NCBI RefSeq assembly: GCF_018613415.1
Contig: NZ_JAGGQG010000010.1
Coordinates: forward strand, 533,573 to 597,572
From: Bacillus sp. ISL-18
GTDB lineage: Bacteria; Bacillota; Bacilli; Bacillales; Cytobacillaceae
Length of the DNA stretch: 64,000 nucleotides
Direction: 5' to 3'
Both the position numbers and the translations under genes were made by a program. Shown here piece after piece: positions 48,451 to 57,629 of the stretch. Under the pieces are notes generated by a model. It was given only the letters and a program-made list of their open reading frames with translations, made no database searches and had not been told where the DNA came from. Numbering within the stretch: the stretch's first letter is position 1; each line of letters opens with the position of its first letter.

Positions 48451-49195
48451 ATTTTTTCTTGGCAACAAAGAAAATTCGTTCCGATTCCTTTGTGGGTTCG
48501 AACTGTTGAAAATCAGCACTAATCTCAAGTAATTGAAATCCGGCAGTATTTAACCAGTCAGAATATTGGCCGATCGGATACGTACGCTGATAATGAAGTT
48601 CGTCTATGCGATCATATTTCCCGGTCCGTTTGTCTAAAACAAAAAAACTTAATTCATGTTCCACGCTATTAGGATCTTCCCCGGGGAAACTATTCCAAAT
48701 ATAAGAAATATTATCCTCATTTAAGGCGAAGGTTTGATTAATGAACACGTCTGTCATTTTATAGATCGAATGTACATCAAAAATAAACAATCCATGATCC
48801 TGTAAATGTTGATGTACATTCAAGAAAGTTGATAGTACCTCTTCTTCTGTTTGTAAATAATTTAATGAATCACAAAAGATACCTATGACATCAAATTGCC
48901 CTTGTCCTTCCAAATTTGCCATGTCCTGTTGAAAAAACGGGATTTTAACACCCTCTGCCTCGGCTTTTCCCTGGGCCACTGATAGCATATCTTCTGATAA
49001 GTCAATCCCTGTAACATCAAGACCTTGTTTGGCAAACCGAACAGAAAGTTCTCCTGTCCCGCAGGCTAGATCCAACAGGCGGGTTGCTTCCACCTCATAT
49101 TTGGCAAGCCTGTTTTTAACAAATGATACCCATTGATCATATGGGGCATCTTTCATAAGTTCATCGTACAGGTAGGCAAATTGCTCATAGCTCAT
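48449..49195 (-). CDS. yqeM: Class I SAM-dependent methyltransferase YqeM
   Basis: Putative methyltransferase of unknown substrate. The 248 residues have SAM motif I LLDLACGTGELSVRFAKQG (about residues 39-57), VTGIDLSEDMLSVA and FDVIGIFCDSLNYL. Its start overlaps rsfS by four bases. Last gene of the yqeG-to-yqeM operon. Confidence 0.92.
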   Translation of the reverse strand: MSYEQFAYLYDELMKDAPYDQWVSFVKNRLAKYEVEATRLLDLACGTGELSVRFAKQGLDVTGIDLSEDMLSVAQGKAEAEGVKIPFFQQDMANLEGQGQFDVIGIFCDSLNYLQTEEEVLSTFLNVHQHLQDHGLFIFDVHSIYKMTDVFINQTFALNEDNISYIWNSFPGEDPNSVEHELSFFVLDKRTGKYDRIDELHYQRTYPIGQYSDWLNTAGFQLLEISADFQQFEPTKESERIFFVAKKK

Positions 49196-49548
49196 GAATT
49201 TAACTCACTGAGGATATCAACATGCGGCGCATCGCCCCACAACCGTTCTAAATTGTAATAGCTTCGTTCATCACGGTGGAATACATGGGCAACAACATCT
49301 CCTAAATCAATTAGCACCCATCTTGCTTCGTCAAACCCTTCGATTCTTTTTACATCATAACCGGTCTCTTGGGCCTTTTCCTTCATTTCTCGTGCAATAG
49401 CCTGTACCTGTTTGTCGGAATTACCATGACAAATAATAAAATAATCGGCAATTAACGAGATTCCTTTCATATTTAAAGCTAATATATCTTCAGCCCGTTT
49501 ATCGTCGGCTGCTTTTACCGCAATCTTAAGAAGTTCTTGATTATCCAT
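49192..49548 (-). CDS. rsfS: Ribosome silencing factor RsfS
   Basis: Binds ribosomal protein uL14 and blocks subunit joining under low nutrients. The 118 residues show the DUF143 fold with ADYFIICHGNSDKQVQAIA, ARWVLIDLGDVVAHVFH and YNLERLWGDAP. It overlaps yqeK by eight bases and yqeM by four. Confidence 0.95.
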   Translation of the reverse strand: MDNQELLKIAVKAADDKRAEDILALNMKGISLIADYFIICHGNSDKQVQAIAREMKEKAQETGYDVKRIEGFDEARWVLIDLGDVVAHVFHRDERSYYNLERLWGDAPHVDILSELNS

Positions 49549-50119
49549 TCATCAGTCCTCCAGTTTTTGAAATTAAATCATTATAGGTATAAAATGTTTC
49601 CGGATAAATCGTTTGGTTCTTTTTCATTAAGAAAAGAATGGTATTTTGAATGGCTTTTACGAGTGCCTTTTCTAAATTTTCTTTAGCTATTTCTCTTACT
49701 TCCTCTACACCCGGGAAATGTCTCCCCGGCTCAATATAATCCGCTAAATAAATGACTTTTTCCAGTAACGTCATATTAGGTCTTCCAGAAGTATGGTAGC
49801 GGATCGCATCCAATACCTCATTATCACTGACCCCTGCTTCTTTTCCAACCAGGTAAGCACCCACTGGAGCATGCCACAATTCAGTATTATATAAAAGTAA
49901 ATCCTGCGGCAGTCCTTGTGACATAATAATTTCTTTCATTTCATCCTTTGGGCGAAACTTGGCATAATCATGAAAAATAGCCGCTATTTCCGCTTTCTTC
50001 ACATCTGCTCCATATTTCTCTGCCAAGCTAATAGCAGTTTCCATTACCCCTAGCGTATGCTGGTATCGATGTTCCGTTAATTGGACTTTAACTATGTCTA
50101 AAGCTTTTTGACGTTCCAT
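49541..50119 (-). CDS. yqeK: HD-domain hydrolase YqeK (bis(5'-nucleosyl)-tetraphosphatase)
   Basis: Family shown to hydrolyse Ap4A symmetrically to two ADP. The 192 residues have the HD motif ([20 protein letters not shown], then [10 protein letters not shown]) and [10 protein letters not shown], with metal ligands His and Asp. ATG at 50119 has GAGGAG ten bases upstream; it overlaps nadD by 32 bases. Confidence 0.94.
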   Translation of the reverse strand: MERQKALDIVKVQLTEHRYQHTLGVMETAISLAEKYGADVKKAEIAAIFHDYAKFRPKDEMKEIIMSQGLPQDLLLYNTELWHAPVGAYLVGKEAGVSDNEVLDAIRYHTSGRPNMTLLEKVIYLADYIEPGRHFPGVEEVREIAKENLEKALVKAIQNTILFLMKKNQTIYPETFYTYNDLISKTGGLMNG

Positions 50120-50678
50120 ATAAATGTTTCTCCTCAATATAATCAATAACCGAATCTGGCAGCAAATAACGAACCGATTTACCTTTTTTTACTCTATCCC
50201 TGATCATACTTGAGGACACATCAATGGCTGGTACATCCACATATAGAACAGGGTAGTCCGTTTGGCGGCTGTATGAAGGTCTCTCAACCCCAACAAATTG
50301 GACAAGGTTAATAAGTATATCAATATCATGCCATTTCGGCAAATATTCAATCATATCGGCACCAATTATAAAGAAAAATTGATGGTCAGAATACTCAGCG
50401 TTAAGTAATTTCATTGTATCAACGGTATAAGAGGGCCCGTTACGATCGAGCTCGATAGGTTGAATGCTGAAGGCCGAATTTCCTGCAATAGCAAACTCGA
50501 GCATCCTGAGACGGTCCTCATCTTTAACCGACTCCGGTTTTTTCTTGTGCGGCGGTTCATGGTTTGGCATAAACCAAATTTTATCAAGCTCAAGTGCCGA
50601 AAGAACTTCATTGGCAATCAAAAGATGTCCATAATGGGGCGGATCAAACGTGCCGCCCAATATTCCAACTTTCTTCAT
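50088..50678 (-). CDS. nadD: Nicotinate-nucleotide adenylyltransferase
   Basis: Joins nicotinate mononucleotide and ATP in NAD synthesis. The 196 residues have the nucleotidyltransferase motif [18 protein letters not shown] (about residues 8-25) and the C-terminal ISSTxxR-like [23 protein letters not shown] at 50678 has AAGGAAAAGG upstream; an earlier in-frame start is not conserved. Confidence 0.96.
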   Translation of the reverse strand: MKKVGILGGTFDPPHYGHLLIANEVLSALELDKIWFMPNHEPPHKKKPESVKDEDRLRMLEFAIAGNSAFSIQPIELDRNGPSYTVDTMKLLNAEYSDHQFFFIIGADMIEYLPKWHDIDILINLVQFVGVERPSYSRQTDYPVLYVDVPAIDVSSSMIRDRVKKGKSVRYLLPDSVIDYIEEKHLYGTSKSFRHS

Positions 50679-50715
50679 GCGATCGCCATCCTTTTCCTTG
50701 TTTAAGGTCCTTTTT

Positions 50716-51006
50716 TTATGGAAGAGTGATTGTTTTCTTTTCTGTAGACTCTTTATACAAGACAATCGTATTTCCGATAATTTGGACGATTTCTGCGCCT
50801 GTGCCGTTTGCCAGTTGCTCGGCTACTTCCGTTTTGTCTTCCTCACAATTTTGCAGGATACTTATTTTAAAAAGTTCTCTTGCTTCCAAGGCCTCTGCTA
50901 TTTGCTTAATCATATTCTCATTTACTCCGCCTTTACCTACTTGAAAAATCGGATCTAAATGATGTGCCTTTGACCGTAAAAATCTTTTTTGTTTACCTGT
51001 TAACAT
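50716..51006 (-). CDS. yhbY: RNA-binding CRM-domain protein YhbY
   Basis: Small ribosome-assembly-associated protein. The 96 residues form one CRM domain: [33 protein letters not shown], and [23 protein letters not shown] at 51006 overlaps the aroE stop (TAATG), and GGAGG lies inside the end of aroE, so coupling is likely. Between yhbY and nadD are 37 bases. Confidence 0.94.
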   Translation of the reverse strand: MLTGKQKRFLRSKAHHLDPIFQVGKGGVNENMIKQIAEALEARELFKISILQNCEEDKTEVAEQLANGTGAEIVQIIGNTIVLYKESTEKKTITLP

Positions 51007-51851
51007 TATTTTCCTCCTAGTTGTCCCAACACATTTTCTTTCATTCGTTGTATATCTGGAAATATCCCTGTCCATTTTTCAAAAGCAAGTGCGCCCTGAT
51101 AGACAAACATATCAATACCGTTCTGTACGGTTGCCCCTCTTTCACTCGCTTCATGTATAAACCTTGTTTCAAGAGGGTTATAGATAATGTCACAAACAAC
51201 AGTCTGATTACCTAAATTTTTGAGACTTAAGGGCTGTTCCGTTATTTTCGGAGACATCCCAATCATCGTTGTTTGGATAAATAGATCATATTCACCTACA
51301 AGTTTGCCTGCTTCTTCTATGGTAAACGCCCTTGAGGAATTTGGATAAGGACATTCCGCAATGAGACCGGCGGCCTTTTCAACCGTGCGATTAGCGATGT
51401 CGATTTGAATAGGGTTTTCTTTGGCTAAGGTAAAGTAAATAGCTCTTGCAGCGCCACCTGCTCCAATCACTAATATTCTTCTTCCTTTGACTTCAGAAAC
51501 AATACCATTGAGCCCTTTCAAAAAACCTACCCCATCCGTGTTGTAACCAATCAATTTTCCATTTTGGTTAACTACGGTATTTACAGCTCCAATACTAGCG
51601 GCTAATTCATCCACTTCATCCAAAAACGGGATAATGTTACTTTTGTGGGGAATGGTGACATTAAAGCCAACGGCTCCTAATGCTCTTAATCCGTTAACTG
51701 CATCATGTAAGTCTTCATCCTTTACTTGAAAAGGAAGATAGATGGCATCCATGTTATAAAGCGAAAACAAATCATTGTGCATTGCCGGCGACATGGTATG
51801 TCCAATCGGGTTCCCCAAAACTCCAAATAGCTTTTTCACCTGTTTCTCCAC
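51006..51851 (-). CDS. aroE: Shikimate dehydrogenase
   Basis: NADPH-dependent reduction of 3-dehydroshikimate in aromatic amino acid synthesis. The 281 residues have the substrate motif GNPIGHTMSPAMHNDLF (about residues 12-28), the catalytic lysine in NVTIPHKSNIIPFLDEVD, and the NADPH loop VIGAGGAARAI. It overlaps yhbY by one base and follows yqeH by 18. Confidence 0.96.
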   Translation of the reverse strand: MEKQVKKLFGVLGNPIGHTMSPAMHNDLFSLYNMDAIYLPFQVKDEDLHDAVNGLRALGAVGFNVTIPHKSNIIPFLDEVDELAASIGAVNTVVNQNGKLIGYNTDGVGFLKGLNGIVSEVKGRRILVIGAGGAARAIYFTLAKENPIQIDIANRTVEKAAGLIAECPYPNSSRAFTIEEAGKLVGEYDLFIQTTMIGMSPKITEQPLSLKNLGNQTVVCDIIYNPLETRFIHEASERGATVQNGIDMFVYQGALAFEKWTGIFPDIQRMKENVLGQLGGK

Positions 51852-51869
51852 CCTGTTTACATATTCTCT

Positions 51870-52976
51870 TTAGATTAATGACCTTCGCATCAAGGTTTGG
51901 ACGCCTTTTGGCACATAGGCAGCCACTTTTGCCCCCGGTTCATTAATTGTAATCCATCCCAGTCCTGAAAAAACAATATCTGTTTTTGCCTCTTTGACGG
52001 TAAATTCCTGTCTAACCAACTCCGGAAATGATTCTAATTCATCCGGTCCTGGTGGTGTCAGCAATTCGCCTACATGTTTTTCATAAAGACTGTCCGCATT
52101 TTCAATTTTTGTCCGGTGAATATTTATTTCGTTTGAAACGTAACAAACAAGTGATCTTCGGCCACCCGAAATATAGTCAAAACGAGCCAAACCTCCGAAA
52201 AACAATGTTTGTCCTTCATTTAATTGAAATACCTTTGGCTTTATTTCCTTCTTAGGCGTAATAATTTTTAAATCTTTTTTATTTATAAAATGTGCCATTT
52301 GATGGTGATTGATGATTCCCGGCGAATCAATTAACGATTTTTCATCATCGAGCGGGATTTTAATAATATCTAATGTGGTACCCGGAAAATGAGAGGTTGT
52401 TATTACGTCTTCTTCCCCTGTTACTTCTTTAATAATCCGATTAATAAAAGTTGATTTTCCAACATTCGTACATCCGACCACATAGACATCTTTACCATTT
52501 CGTAAAACATCAATGGCCGCGGCCGTATCCCTAATATTTAATCCTTTTGCGGCACTGACTAAAAATACTTCTTCCGGTCTAAGCCCTAATTCTCTTGATT
52601 CATGCTTCATCCACTGAACTAACTTGGCATGCTTGACAGACTTTGGTAATAAATCGACCTTATTTCCAACAAGTATTACCTTATTGTTACCTACGAACCG
52701 GTGTAATCCTGGAAGCCAGCTGCCGTTAAAATCAAAGATATCGACAATCATGACAATAAGGGCATCAGTCCGGCCAATTTCATTTAAAATTTTTAAAAAG
52801 TCATCATCGGTTAAATTAACATCCTGGACTTCGTTATAGTGTTTTAACCGAAAACATCTTTGGCATATAATCGTTTCCTTCTCTAAAGCAGAAGAAGGGG
52901 CATAACCCATTTCATTTGGGTTTTCAGTTTGGACTTTTATTCCACAGCCCATACAGATATATTGTTGATCACTCAC
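51870..52976 (-). CDS. yqeH: Ribosome biogenesis GTPase YqeH
   Basis: Circularly permuted GTPase needed for 30S assembly. The 368 residues have an N-terminal zinc finger (CMGCGIKVQ and CQRCFRLKHYN), then permuted G motifs: NKVDLLPK (G4), SAAKG (G5), GCTNVGKSTFINR (G1, about residue 170), and DSPGI (G3). It is preceded by yqeG with a three-base gap. Confidence 0.96.
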   Translation of the reverse strand: MSDQQYICMGCGIKVQTENPNEMGYAPSSALEKETIICQRCFRLKHYNEVQDVNLTDDDFLKILNEIGRTDALIVMIVDIFDFNGSWLPGLHRFVGNNKVILVGNKVDLLPKSVKHAKLVQWMKHESRELGLRPEEVFLVSAAKGLNIRDTAAAIDVLRNGKDVYVVGCTNVGKSTFINRIIKEVTGEEDVITTSHFPGTTLDIIKIPLDDEKSLIDSPGIINHHQMAHFINKKDLKIITPKKEIKPKVFQLNEGQTLFFGGLARFDYISGGRRSLVCYVSNEINIHRTKIENADSLYEKHVGELLTPPGPDELESFPELVRQEFTVKEAKTDIVFSGLGWITINEPGAKVAAYVPKGVQTLMRRSLI

Positions 52977-52979
52977 TAA

Positions 52980-53495
52980 TTAATCCTCCCATTGAAGCAT
53001 CCCTTTTTTACGGAACCAATTTAAGATTCTTCGTTCCGCAAATCGATTGAATTTCGTCCAAAATCCATCGGATGAGGCGACAGGAACAACCAAGATCGTA
53101 TGAAATCCGCTGCGGTTTCCACCCAGTACATCCGTTAATAATTGGTCTCCTATAACAACTGCCTCTTCCTTTTTAATTCCCATTTGTTGAACAGCCCGGT
53201 GAAACGCCGGCCCCATTGGTTTCCGTGCTCTATAAATAAACGGTATTTTTAGCGGGTCTGAAAAAAACTTGACCCTTTCTTCATTGTTATTAGAAACAAT
53301 GGTTACCAGGATATGATGTTTTTTCACTTCATCAAACCATTTAATTAATTGAGGAGTGGCACTAGGACGGTCCCATTCCACCAAGGTATTATCTAAGTCC
53401 GTAATAATCCCTTTAATCCCTCTTGCTTTTAATTCTTCAGGTGAAATATCGAGAATGCTTTTCACATGTTCATTCGGTAAAAATTGTTTCAACAC
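52980..53495 (-). CDS. yqeG: HAD-superfamily phosphatase YqeG (subfamily IIIA)
   Basis: Putative phosphatase. The 171 residues have HAD motif I DLDNTLVEWD (about residues 36-45), motif II TIVSNNNEERV, and motif III/IV GDQLLTDVLGGNRSG. Related to mitochondrial phosphatidylglycerophosphate phosphatase, so a PGP phosphatase role is possible. First gene of the operon running to yqeM. Confidence 0.92.
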   Translation of the reverse strand: MLKQFLPNEHVKSILDISPEELKARGIKGIITDLDNTLVEWDRPSATPQLIKWFDEVKKHHILVTIVSNNNEERVKFFSDPLKIPFIYRARKPMGPAFHRAVQQMGIKKEEAVVIGDQLLTDVLGGNRSGFHTILVVPVASSDGFWTKFNRFAERRILNWFRKKGMLQWED

Positions 53496-53991
53496 TAAGC
53501 GTACACCTCATTAGCTCTAAATAAAATGCTGGATGCAGAACCACCATTTTCTTTTCTTGTACCATCATAACCAATTTCCCCCCTTGTTTCAAAAGAAAAA
53601 GTGAAACAGGACAAATTTAATCAACAAAAATACTTTATATCTTATTATCCTTCATATATCGAAAATACATGAGATTCAAATACAATTACTTTTTGATTAA
53701 TTTAAAGGATCTGCTGATTAAAGGTATTTTAATAAATATTTTTCGACAAATTCCAACATTCCCACCTTCTGTGGATAACCTTATTAACAATATACCCATT
53801 GAATAATTTACATTTTATTACTTTATAAACAAATTAACCACAAGTTATCCACTTGAAACTGTGGATAACGAGAACGATTGTTCTAAAGGAATTAATTTGG
53901 TAGATTTAGGTTACAGCATTTGAACTTACCAATTTATGTTTTGTTCTTATAAAATAGAACCATTTATTCTAAATCGGAGGGGGATTCTGAT
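53496..53991. promoter_or_regulatory. sda upstream region with DnaA boxes
   Basis: 496 bases between divergent yqeG and sda. Three DnaA boxes: TGTGGATAA (53770-53778), TTATCCACT (53845-53853) and TGTGGATAA (53860-53868); two are exact to the TTATCCACA consensus on the minus strand. In B. subtilis, DnaA binds such boxes to activate sda. TAAAAT near 53951 may be the -10. AT-rich 53600-53760 shows nothing else. Confidence 0.85.
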
Positions 53992-54132
53992 ATGCGGAAC
54001 CTGTCAGATGAATTATTAATTGAATCATATTTTAAAGCAAGAGAGCTAAACTTAAGTCCAGAATTTATCGGTCTCATTGAATCTGAGATGCACCGACGCT
54101 CTTTATATAATAAAATTAAAAAGTCTTCTTAA
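53992..54132 (+). CDS. sda: Sporulation checkpoint protein Sda
   Basis: Small antikinase that blocks KinA autophosphorylation when replication is perturbed, delaying Spo0A activation. The 46 residues read [20 protein letters not shown] then a second helix [15 protein letters not shown], an antiparallel helical hairpin matching Sda. AGGGGG lies upstream and a terminator (54139-54172) follows. DnaA boxes upstream fit the known control. Confidence 0.95.
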   Translation: MRNLSDELLIESYFKARELNLSPEFIGLIESEMHRRSLYNKIKKSS

Positions 54133-54138
54133 TTGTGA

Positions 54139-54172
54139 TAACGCCCCTTTTGAGGGCTTTTCTTTTTTTACA
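54139..54172 (+). terminator. Terminator after sda
   Basis: CGCCCC...GAGGGC hairpin followed by TTTTCTTTTTTT. Confidence 0.8.
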
Positions 54173-54194
54173 GCGTAAATAACTACAAACTAAC

Positions 54195-54217
54195 AACGGC
54201 GCCACTAAAGCGCCGTT
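54195..54217. terminator. Hairpin after psd
   Basis: AACGGCGC...GCGCCGTT perfect stem between convergent sda and psd. T-richness is modest on both sides. Confidence 0.65.
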
Positions 54218-54222
54218 TTGAA

Positions 54223-55005
54223 TTACTTTACTAGCATTCCGAGTCTTTCCCCAACCTTAAGCTCTTGCGGGGTATGAAGGGTTTCATCCATTTGAAAAGT
54301 ACCTTTTTCAAATAAAAGGACCACTGTCGAACCGAAACTAAAGTAAGCCAGTTCCCCGCCTTTTTCCAGCTCACTGCCTTTATGAGTGGTCTCAATTGAA
54401 TTTACAAACATTGCTCCAACTTTCACGATGGCAACATGACCACCGTTTGTTTTTACTTCGGTTATGACTCGATAGTTTTTAGATAGGGCTTGTCGTCCGT
54501 ATTTTAACCCCCATTTATTAACTGGGTATGATTTTGAGCCAAGCTGCCATTGTTTAGTAACAGTCCCATTGACAGGACTATGGATTCGATGATAGTGGCT
54601 TGGACTCAAATATAAAATCATATATGTACCTTTCAGATACTTAGCCAGGGTATCCGAATTACCGAGCATCTCACCAATTGAATAGGTTTTACCTTTGACA
54701 ACGATCTCACTGGTTTCTTTAATGTTCCCTACATCTTCCAAAACGGCATCAACAGGGCTGACTACTGAATCAGCCAGTTGGTCAATTGCCCTGGCCTCTT
54801 TTTTTAACGTCCTCACAAATAGGTCATGCAAGGTTGGATAATCAGACAGTCCTTTATCCATTTCCTCTAGATTTAATTGATAGACCCTTGCAAAGGATGG
54901 GACAACAAAACGACTGACTGGCGAGCGGGCAAATCTTTTTAAAATCCCCGATGACCACCTTCCATTGGTCAATTCTATTAAGAGCCGATAAAAACCTTGC
55001 AACAT
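54223..55005 (-). CDS. psd: Phosphatidylserine decarboxylase proenzyme
   Basis: Makes phosphatidylethanolamine from phosphatidylserine. The 260 residues have LSPSHYHRIHSPVNGTV (about residues 134-150) and the C-terminal self-cleavage region. The pyruvoyl-forming motif reads FSFGSTVVLLFEKG, with GST at about 230 as in Bacillus enzymes. Divergent from pssA across 132 bases. Together with pssA it supplies PE. Confidence 0.95.
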   Translation of the reverse strand: MLQGFYRLLIELTNGRWSSGILKRFARSPVSRFVVPSFARVYQLNLEEMDKGLSDYPTLHDLFVRTLKKEARAIDQLADSVVSPVDAVLEDVGNIKETSEIVVKGKTYSIGEMLGNSDTLAKYLKGTYMILYLSPSHYHRIHSPVNGTVTKQWQLGSKSYPVNKWGLKYGRQALSKNYRVITEVKTNGGHVAIVKVGAMFVNSIETTHKGSELEKGGELAYFSFGSTVVLLFEKGTFQMDETLHTPQELKVGERLGMLVK

Positions 55006-55137
55006 GATAATACCCCCAAATAGTGTAAAAATACTCTTTACGGAATGACATAAAACCCGTAGAATTAAATATTATAGAATAATCTAGCTTAAAAATATAT
55101 TCCCTTCTGTTTTTCAAAAAAAGGAGTGGTGTGGAGA

Positions 55138-55677
55138 ATGTTTTTATTGGATGTATTGGATCTCACAATAAAAAAACTGAAATCGCAAACAGCAAATGTT
55201 ATTACCATAACAAACCTTTCACTGGGCGGATTTGCAATCGTGCTTGGTTTACATGGAAATTTACGTTTAAGCTTATTGCTCATTTTCATTGCCGCTTTGG
55301 CCGATCGCTTTGACGGCATGGTCGCCAGAAAATTTAATATTGAATCTGAGTTAGGCAAACAATTAGATTCCATGAGTGATATTATATCATTTGGAGTTGC
55401 ACCAGCACTATTACTATATCAAGGTATTTTATCTGAATTTGGCGGACCTGGTTCATTTTTCACCGTATTTTACATCGCCTGCGGTGCTTTTCGATTAGCA
55501 CGATTTAATGTTACAGAAAGTAACGGTTATTTTACTGGTTTACCCATAACGGCGGCTGGCTGCCTGGCAACCTTAAGTTTTCTGGCAATCCCCTACCTCC
55601 CTTCACAAACCTTCTTGTTTATTATGATTATTTTATCATTTCTAATGGTAAGTTCCTTTAAACTAAAAAAAGTATAA
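55138..55677 (+). CDS. pssA: CDP-diacylglycerol--serine O-phosphatidyltransferase
   Basis: Integral membrane CDP-alcohol phosphatidyltransferase that forms phosphatidylserine. The 179 residues contain several helices and the signature D-G-x2-A-R-x8-9-G-x3-D-x3-D, seen as DRFDGMVARKF then SELGKQLDSMSDI (about residues 55-82). ATG at 55138 has AAGGAG eleven bases upstream; an in-frame GTG at 55129 lies too near the site. A terminator follows. Confidence 0.93.
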   Translation: MFLLDVLDLTIKKLKSQTANVITITNLSLGGFAIVLGLHGNLRLSLLLIFIAALADRFDGMVARKFNIESELGKQLDSMSDIISFGVAPALLLYQGILSEFGGPGSFFTVFYIACGAFRLARFNVTESNGYFTGLPITAAGCLATLSFLAIPYLPSQTFLFIMIILSFLMVSSFKLKKV

Positions 55678-55696
55678 TGGCAAAAATACTTCAGAA

Positions 55697-55741
55697 AAAA
55701 ATGACCTATTTAGCGGCAAGCTAGAGGGTCATTTTTATTTT
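55697..55741 (+). terminator. Terminator after pssA
   Basis: AAATGACC...GGGTCATTT hairpin with TTTATTTT. Confidence 0.8.
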
Positions 55742-55836
55742 GTAAATAAAATTTACAGGACAGACACAATTTTTTGTTTTTTTCATAGGAATTAATAAGT
55801 GGGCTAAAGTCCAATAAAGCACGGGGGTGGACGTAG

Positions 55837-56550
55837 ATGACTGGAATCTTAACAGCTCTCGGATATTTAATGAAGGAATTTTTATTTCTTGTTTCTTATG
55901 TAAAAAATAATGCCTTTCCCCAGCCCCTCTCTGCGGCGGAAGAAAGAAAGTATTTACGGTTAATGGCAGAAGGGGATGCGCACGCACGTAATATGTTAAT
56001 TGAACACAATTTACGACTTGTCGCTCATATTGTAAAAAAGTTCGAAAATACCGGCGAGGATTCAGAAGATTTGATTTCGATTGGAACCATAGGTTTAATT
56101 AAGGCAATCGAGAGCTATTCAGAAGGGAAAGGAACAAAGCTTGCAACCTATGCAGCAAGATGTATCGAGAACGAAATTCTCATGCATCTAAGGGCGCTCA
56201 AAAAGACCAAAAAGGATGTTTCACTGCATGATCCGATTGGTCAGGATAAAGAGGGCAATGAGATTTCATTAATTGACGTGCTGAAATCCGAATCAGAAGA
56301 TGTAGTAGATACCATTCAACTTAACATGGAGTTAGAAAAAATCAAAAAATATATCGAAGTACTTGATGACAGGGAAAAGGAAGTAATTATTGGCCGCTTC
56401 GGCCTAGATTTACAAAAAGAAAAAACGCAGCGTGAGATTGCTAAAGAGTTAGGGATATCAAGGAGCTATGTCTCGAGGATTGAAAAACGGGCATTGATGA
56501 AAATGTTCCATGAGTTTTATCGCGCTGAGAAAGAACGGAAGAAGAGATAA
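55837..56550 (+). CDS. sigK: RNA polymerase sporulation sigma factor SigK (pro-sigma-K)
   Basis: Late mother-cell sigma factor. The 237 residues open with a hydrophobic pro-sequence (about 1-20, [20 protein letters not shown]) that SpoIVFB would cut, then [13 protein letters not shown], region 2 ([40 protein letters not shown]) and region 4 ([20 protein letters not shown]). The gene is continuous, so no skin-like element interrupts it. GGGGGTGG precedes ATG. Confidence 0.97.
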   Translation: MTGILTALGYLMKEFLFLVSYVKNNAFPQPLSAAEERKYLRLMAEGDAHARNMLIEHNLRLVAHIVKKFENTGEDSEDLISIGTIGLIKAIESYSEGKGTKLATYAARCIENEILMHLRALKKTKKDVSLHDPIGQDKEGNEISLIDVLKSESEDVVDTIQLNMELEKIKKYIEVLDDREKEVIIGRFGLDLQKEKTQREIAKELGISRSYVSRIEKRALMKMFHEFYRAEKERKKR

Positions 56551-56582
56551 CCCAATTTGAAAGCGAATAATATAGGATTGTT

Positions 56583-56617
56583 CCAAAAGAGCAGGATTTC
56601 TCCTCCTGCCCTTTTGG
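56583..56617. terminator. Bidirectional terminator between sigK and the lipoprotein gene
   Basis: CCAAAAG-GCAGGA...TCCTGC-CTTTTGG stem between convergent genes. Confidence 0.85.
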
Positions 56618-56624
56618 TTTGGAT

Positions 56625-57581
56625 TTATTTATTTTTACCGTCCGACAATAAATTGTTCCACGTTTTCCCGCCATCAGTGGATTCATATAGGTCATTTTTG
56701 TATGTTGTAAAAGCAATCTGGTTAGTATTTTTAGGATTCACCGCCAAATAAGTAATGGGATTATCATAATCAAGAAACGGAATGATCAGATTAGCCTGTT
56801 CTCCTGTTACGGGTGAAATCGTTTTTAATAGAATTTTCTCATCTTCCACACTGGAAAAAAGAAGTGAATCCCCACTGAAGGTTAATGCTGTTACCATGAT
56901 CGGCCCTGTGATTAGTTTCATGGTGTTCCCGTTATCGGTTGAAAAATAGATACCAGATCTTGTTGACATGGCCATGGTATTTCCATTAGTCGGATGAACC
57001 GCCATCATCCCCATTGAATCAGCAGAAAAATTTTTAAAAGCACTTTTCTTCCATGTCTTCCCGTTATCGGTCGAATAGTTTACACCGAGATTGACAGAAC
57101 CACTTTGCTCTTCACCAATTACATATAGACCATTTCCTGTGTAACTAGCTGCCGTAAAATGAAAGTTTGCTTTGTCATAAAAAGCCAGCTTCTGAAGGGT
57201 TTTCCCCTTATTAACACTTCTTACTAGACCGAGCGGGTCCTTCAAGCCCGAACCTTTTTGCGGATGGCCGCTTGCTATAAATCCCGTTTCAATCGCCTGA
57301 AACCCGATGTAGTCATGTTGATTTGTTGTTGTTTTGTACCATCTTTTATCTTTATAAAGTTTTAAACCATTATTTGCGGCTATATATAGGGCGGTGTCGT
57401 TGCCAGGATAGCCAATCCCGCGGATATTTTTCAGTTTTATGACCCCTGCATCTGCGATATGAAAGGTCGCTTTACTTCTCGAACTCGTTTCTTTTTTCTC
57501 CTGACTCTGATTAGTGCAGCCTGATGTAATTAGCACAACTCCTAAAAGAACAGCAAGAAAAGTTTTACTATTAAGCCTCAT
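56625..57581 (-). CDS. BNR-repeat (beta-propeller) lipoprotein
   Basis: Predicted exported lipoprotein of 318 residues. It has a signal peptide ending in a lipobox (LITSGC, Cys about residue 22), then repeated Asp-box/BNR motifs (STDNGKTWKK, STDNGNTMKL, STDGGKTWNN) that form blades of a sialidase-like propeller. Such proteins are annotated as F510_1955-type glycosylhydrolases, but no catalytic residues can be confirmed. It lies 48 bases downstream of a response regulator, so it may belong to that regulon. Confidence 0.78.
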   Translation of the reverse strand: MRLNSKTFLAVLLGVVLITSGCTNQSQEKKETSSRSKATFHIADAGVIKLKNIRGIGYPGNDTALYIAANNGLKLYKDKRWYKTTTNQHDYIGFQAIETGFIASGHPQKGSGLKDPLGLVRSVNKGKTLQKLAFYDKANFHFTAASYTGNGLYVIGEEQSGSVNLGVNYSTDNGKTWKKSAFKNFSADSMGMMAVHPTNGNTMAMSTRSGIYFSTDNGNTMKLITGPIMVTALTFSGDSLLFSSVEDEKILLKTISPVTGEQANLIIPFLDYDNPITYLAVNPKNTNQIAFTTYKNDLYESTDGGKTWNNLLSDGKNK

Positions 57582-57629
57582 TTTATCCCCCTACTAAGAA
57601 TTCATATTAAACTATGAGATATTTTTTTA

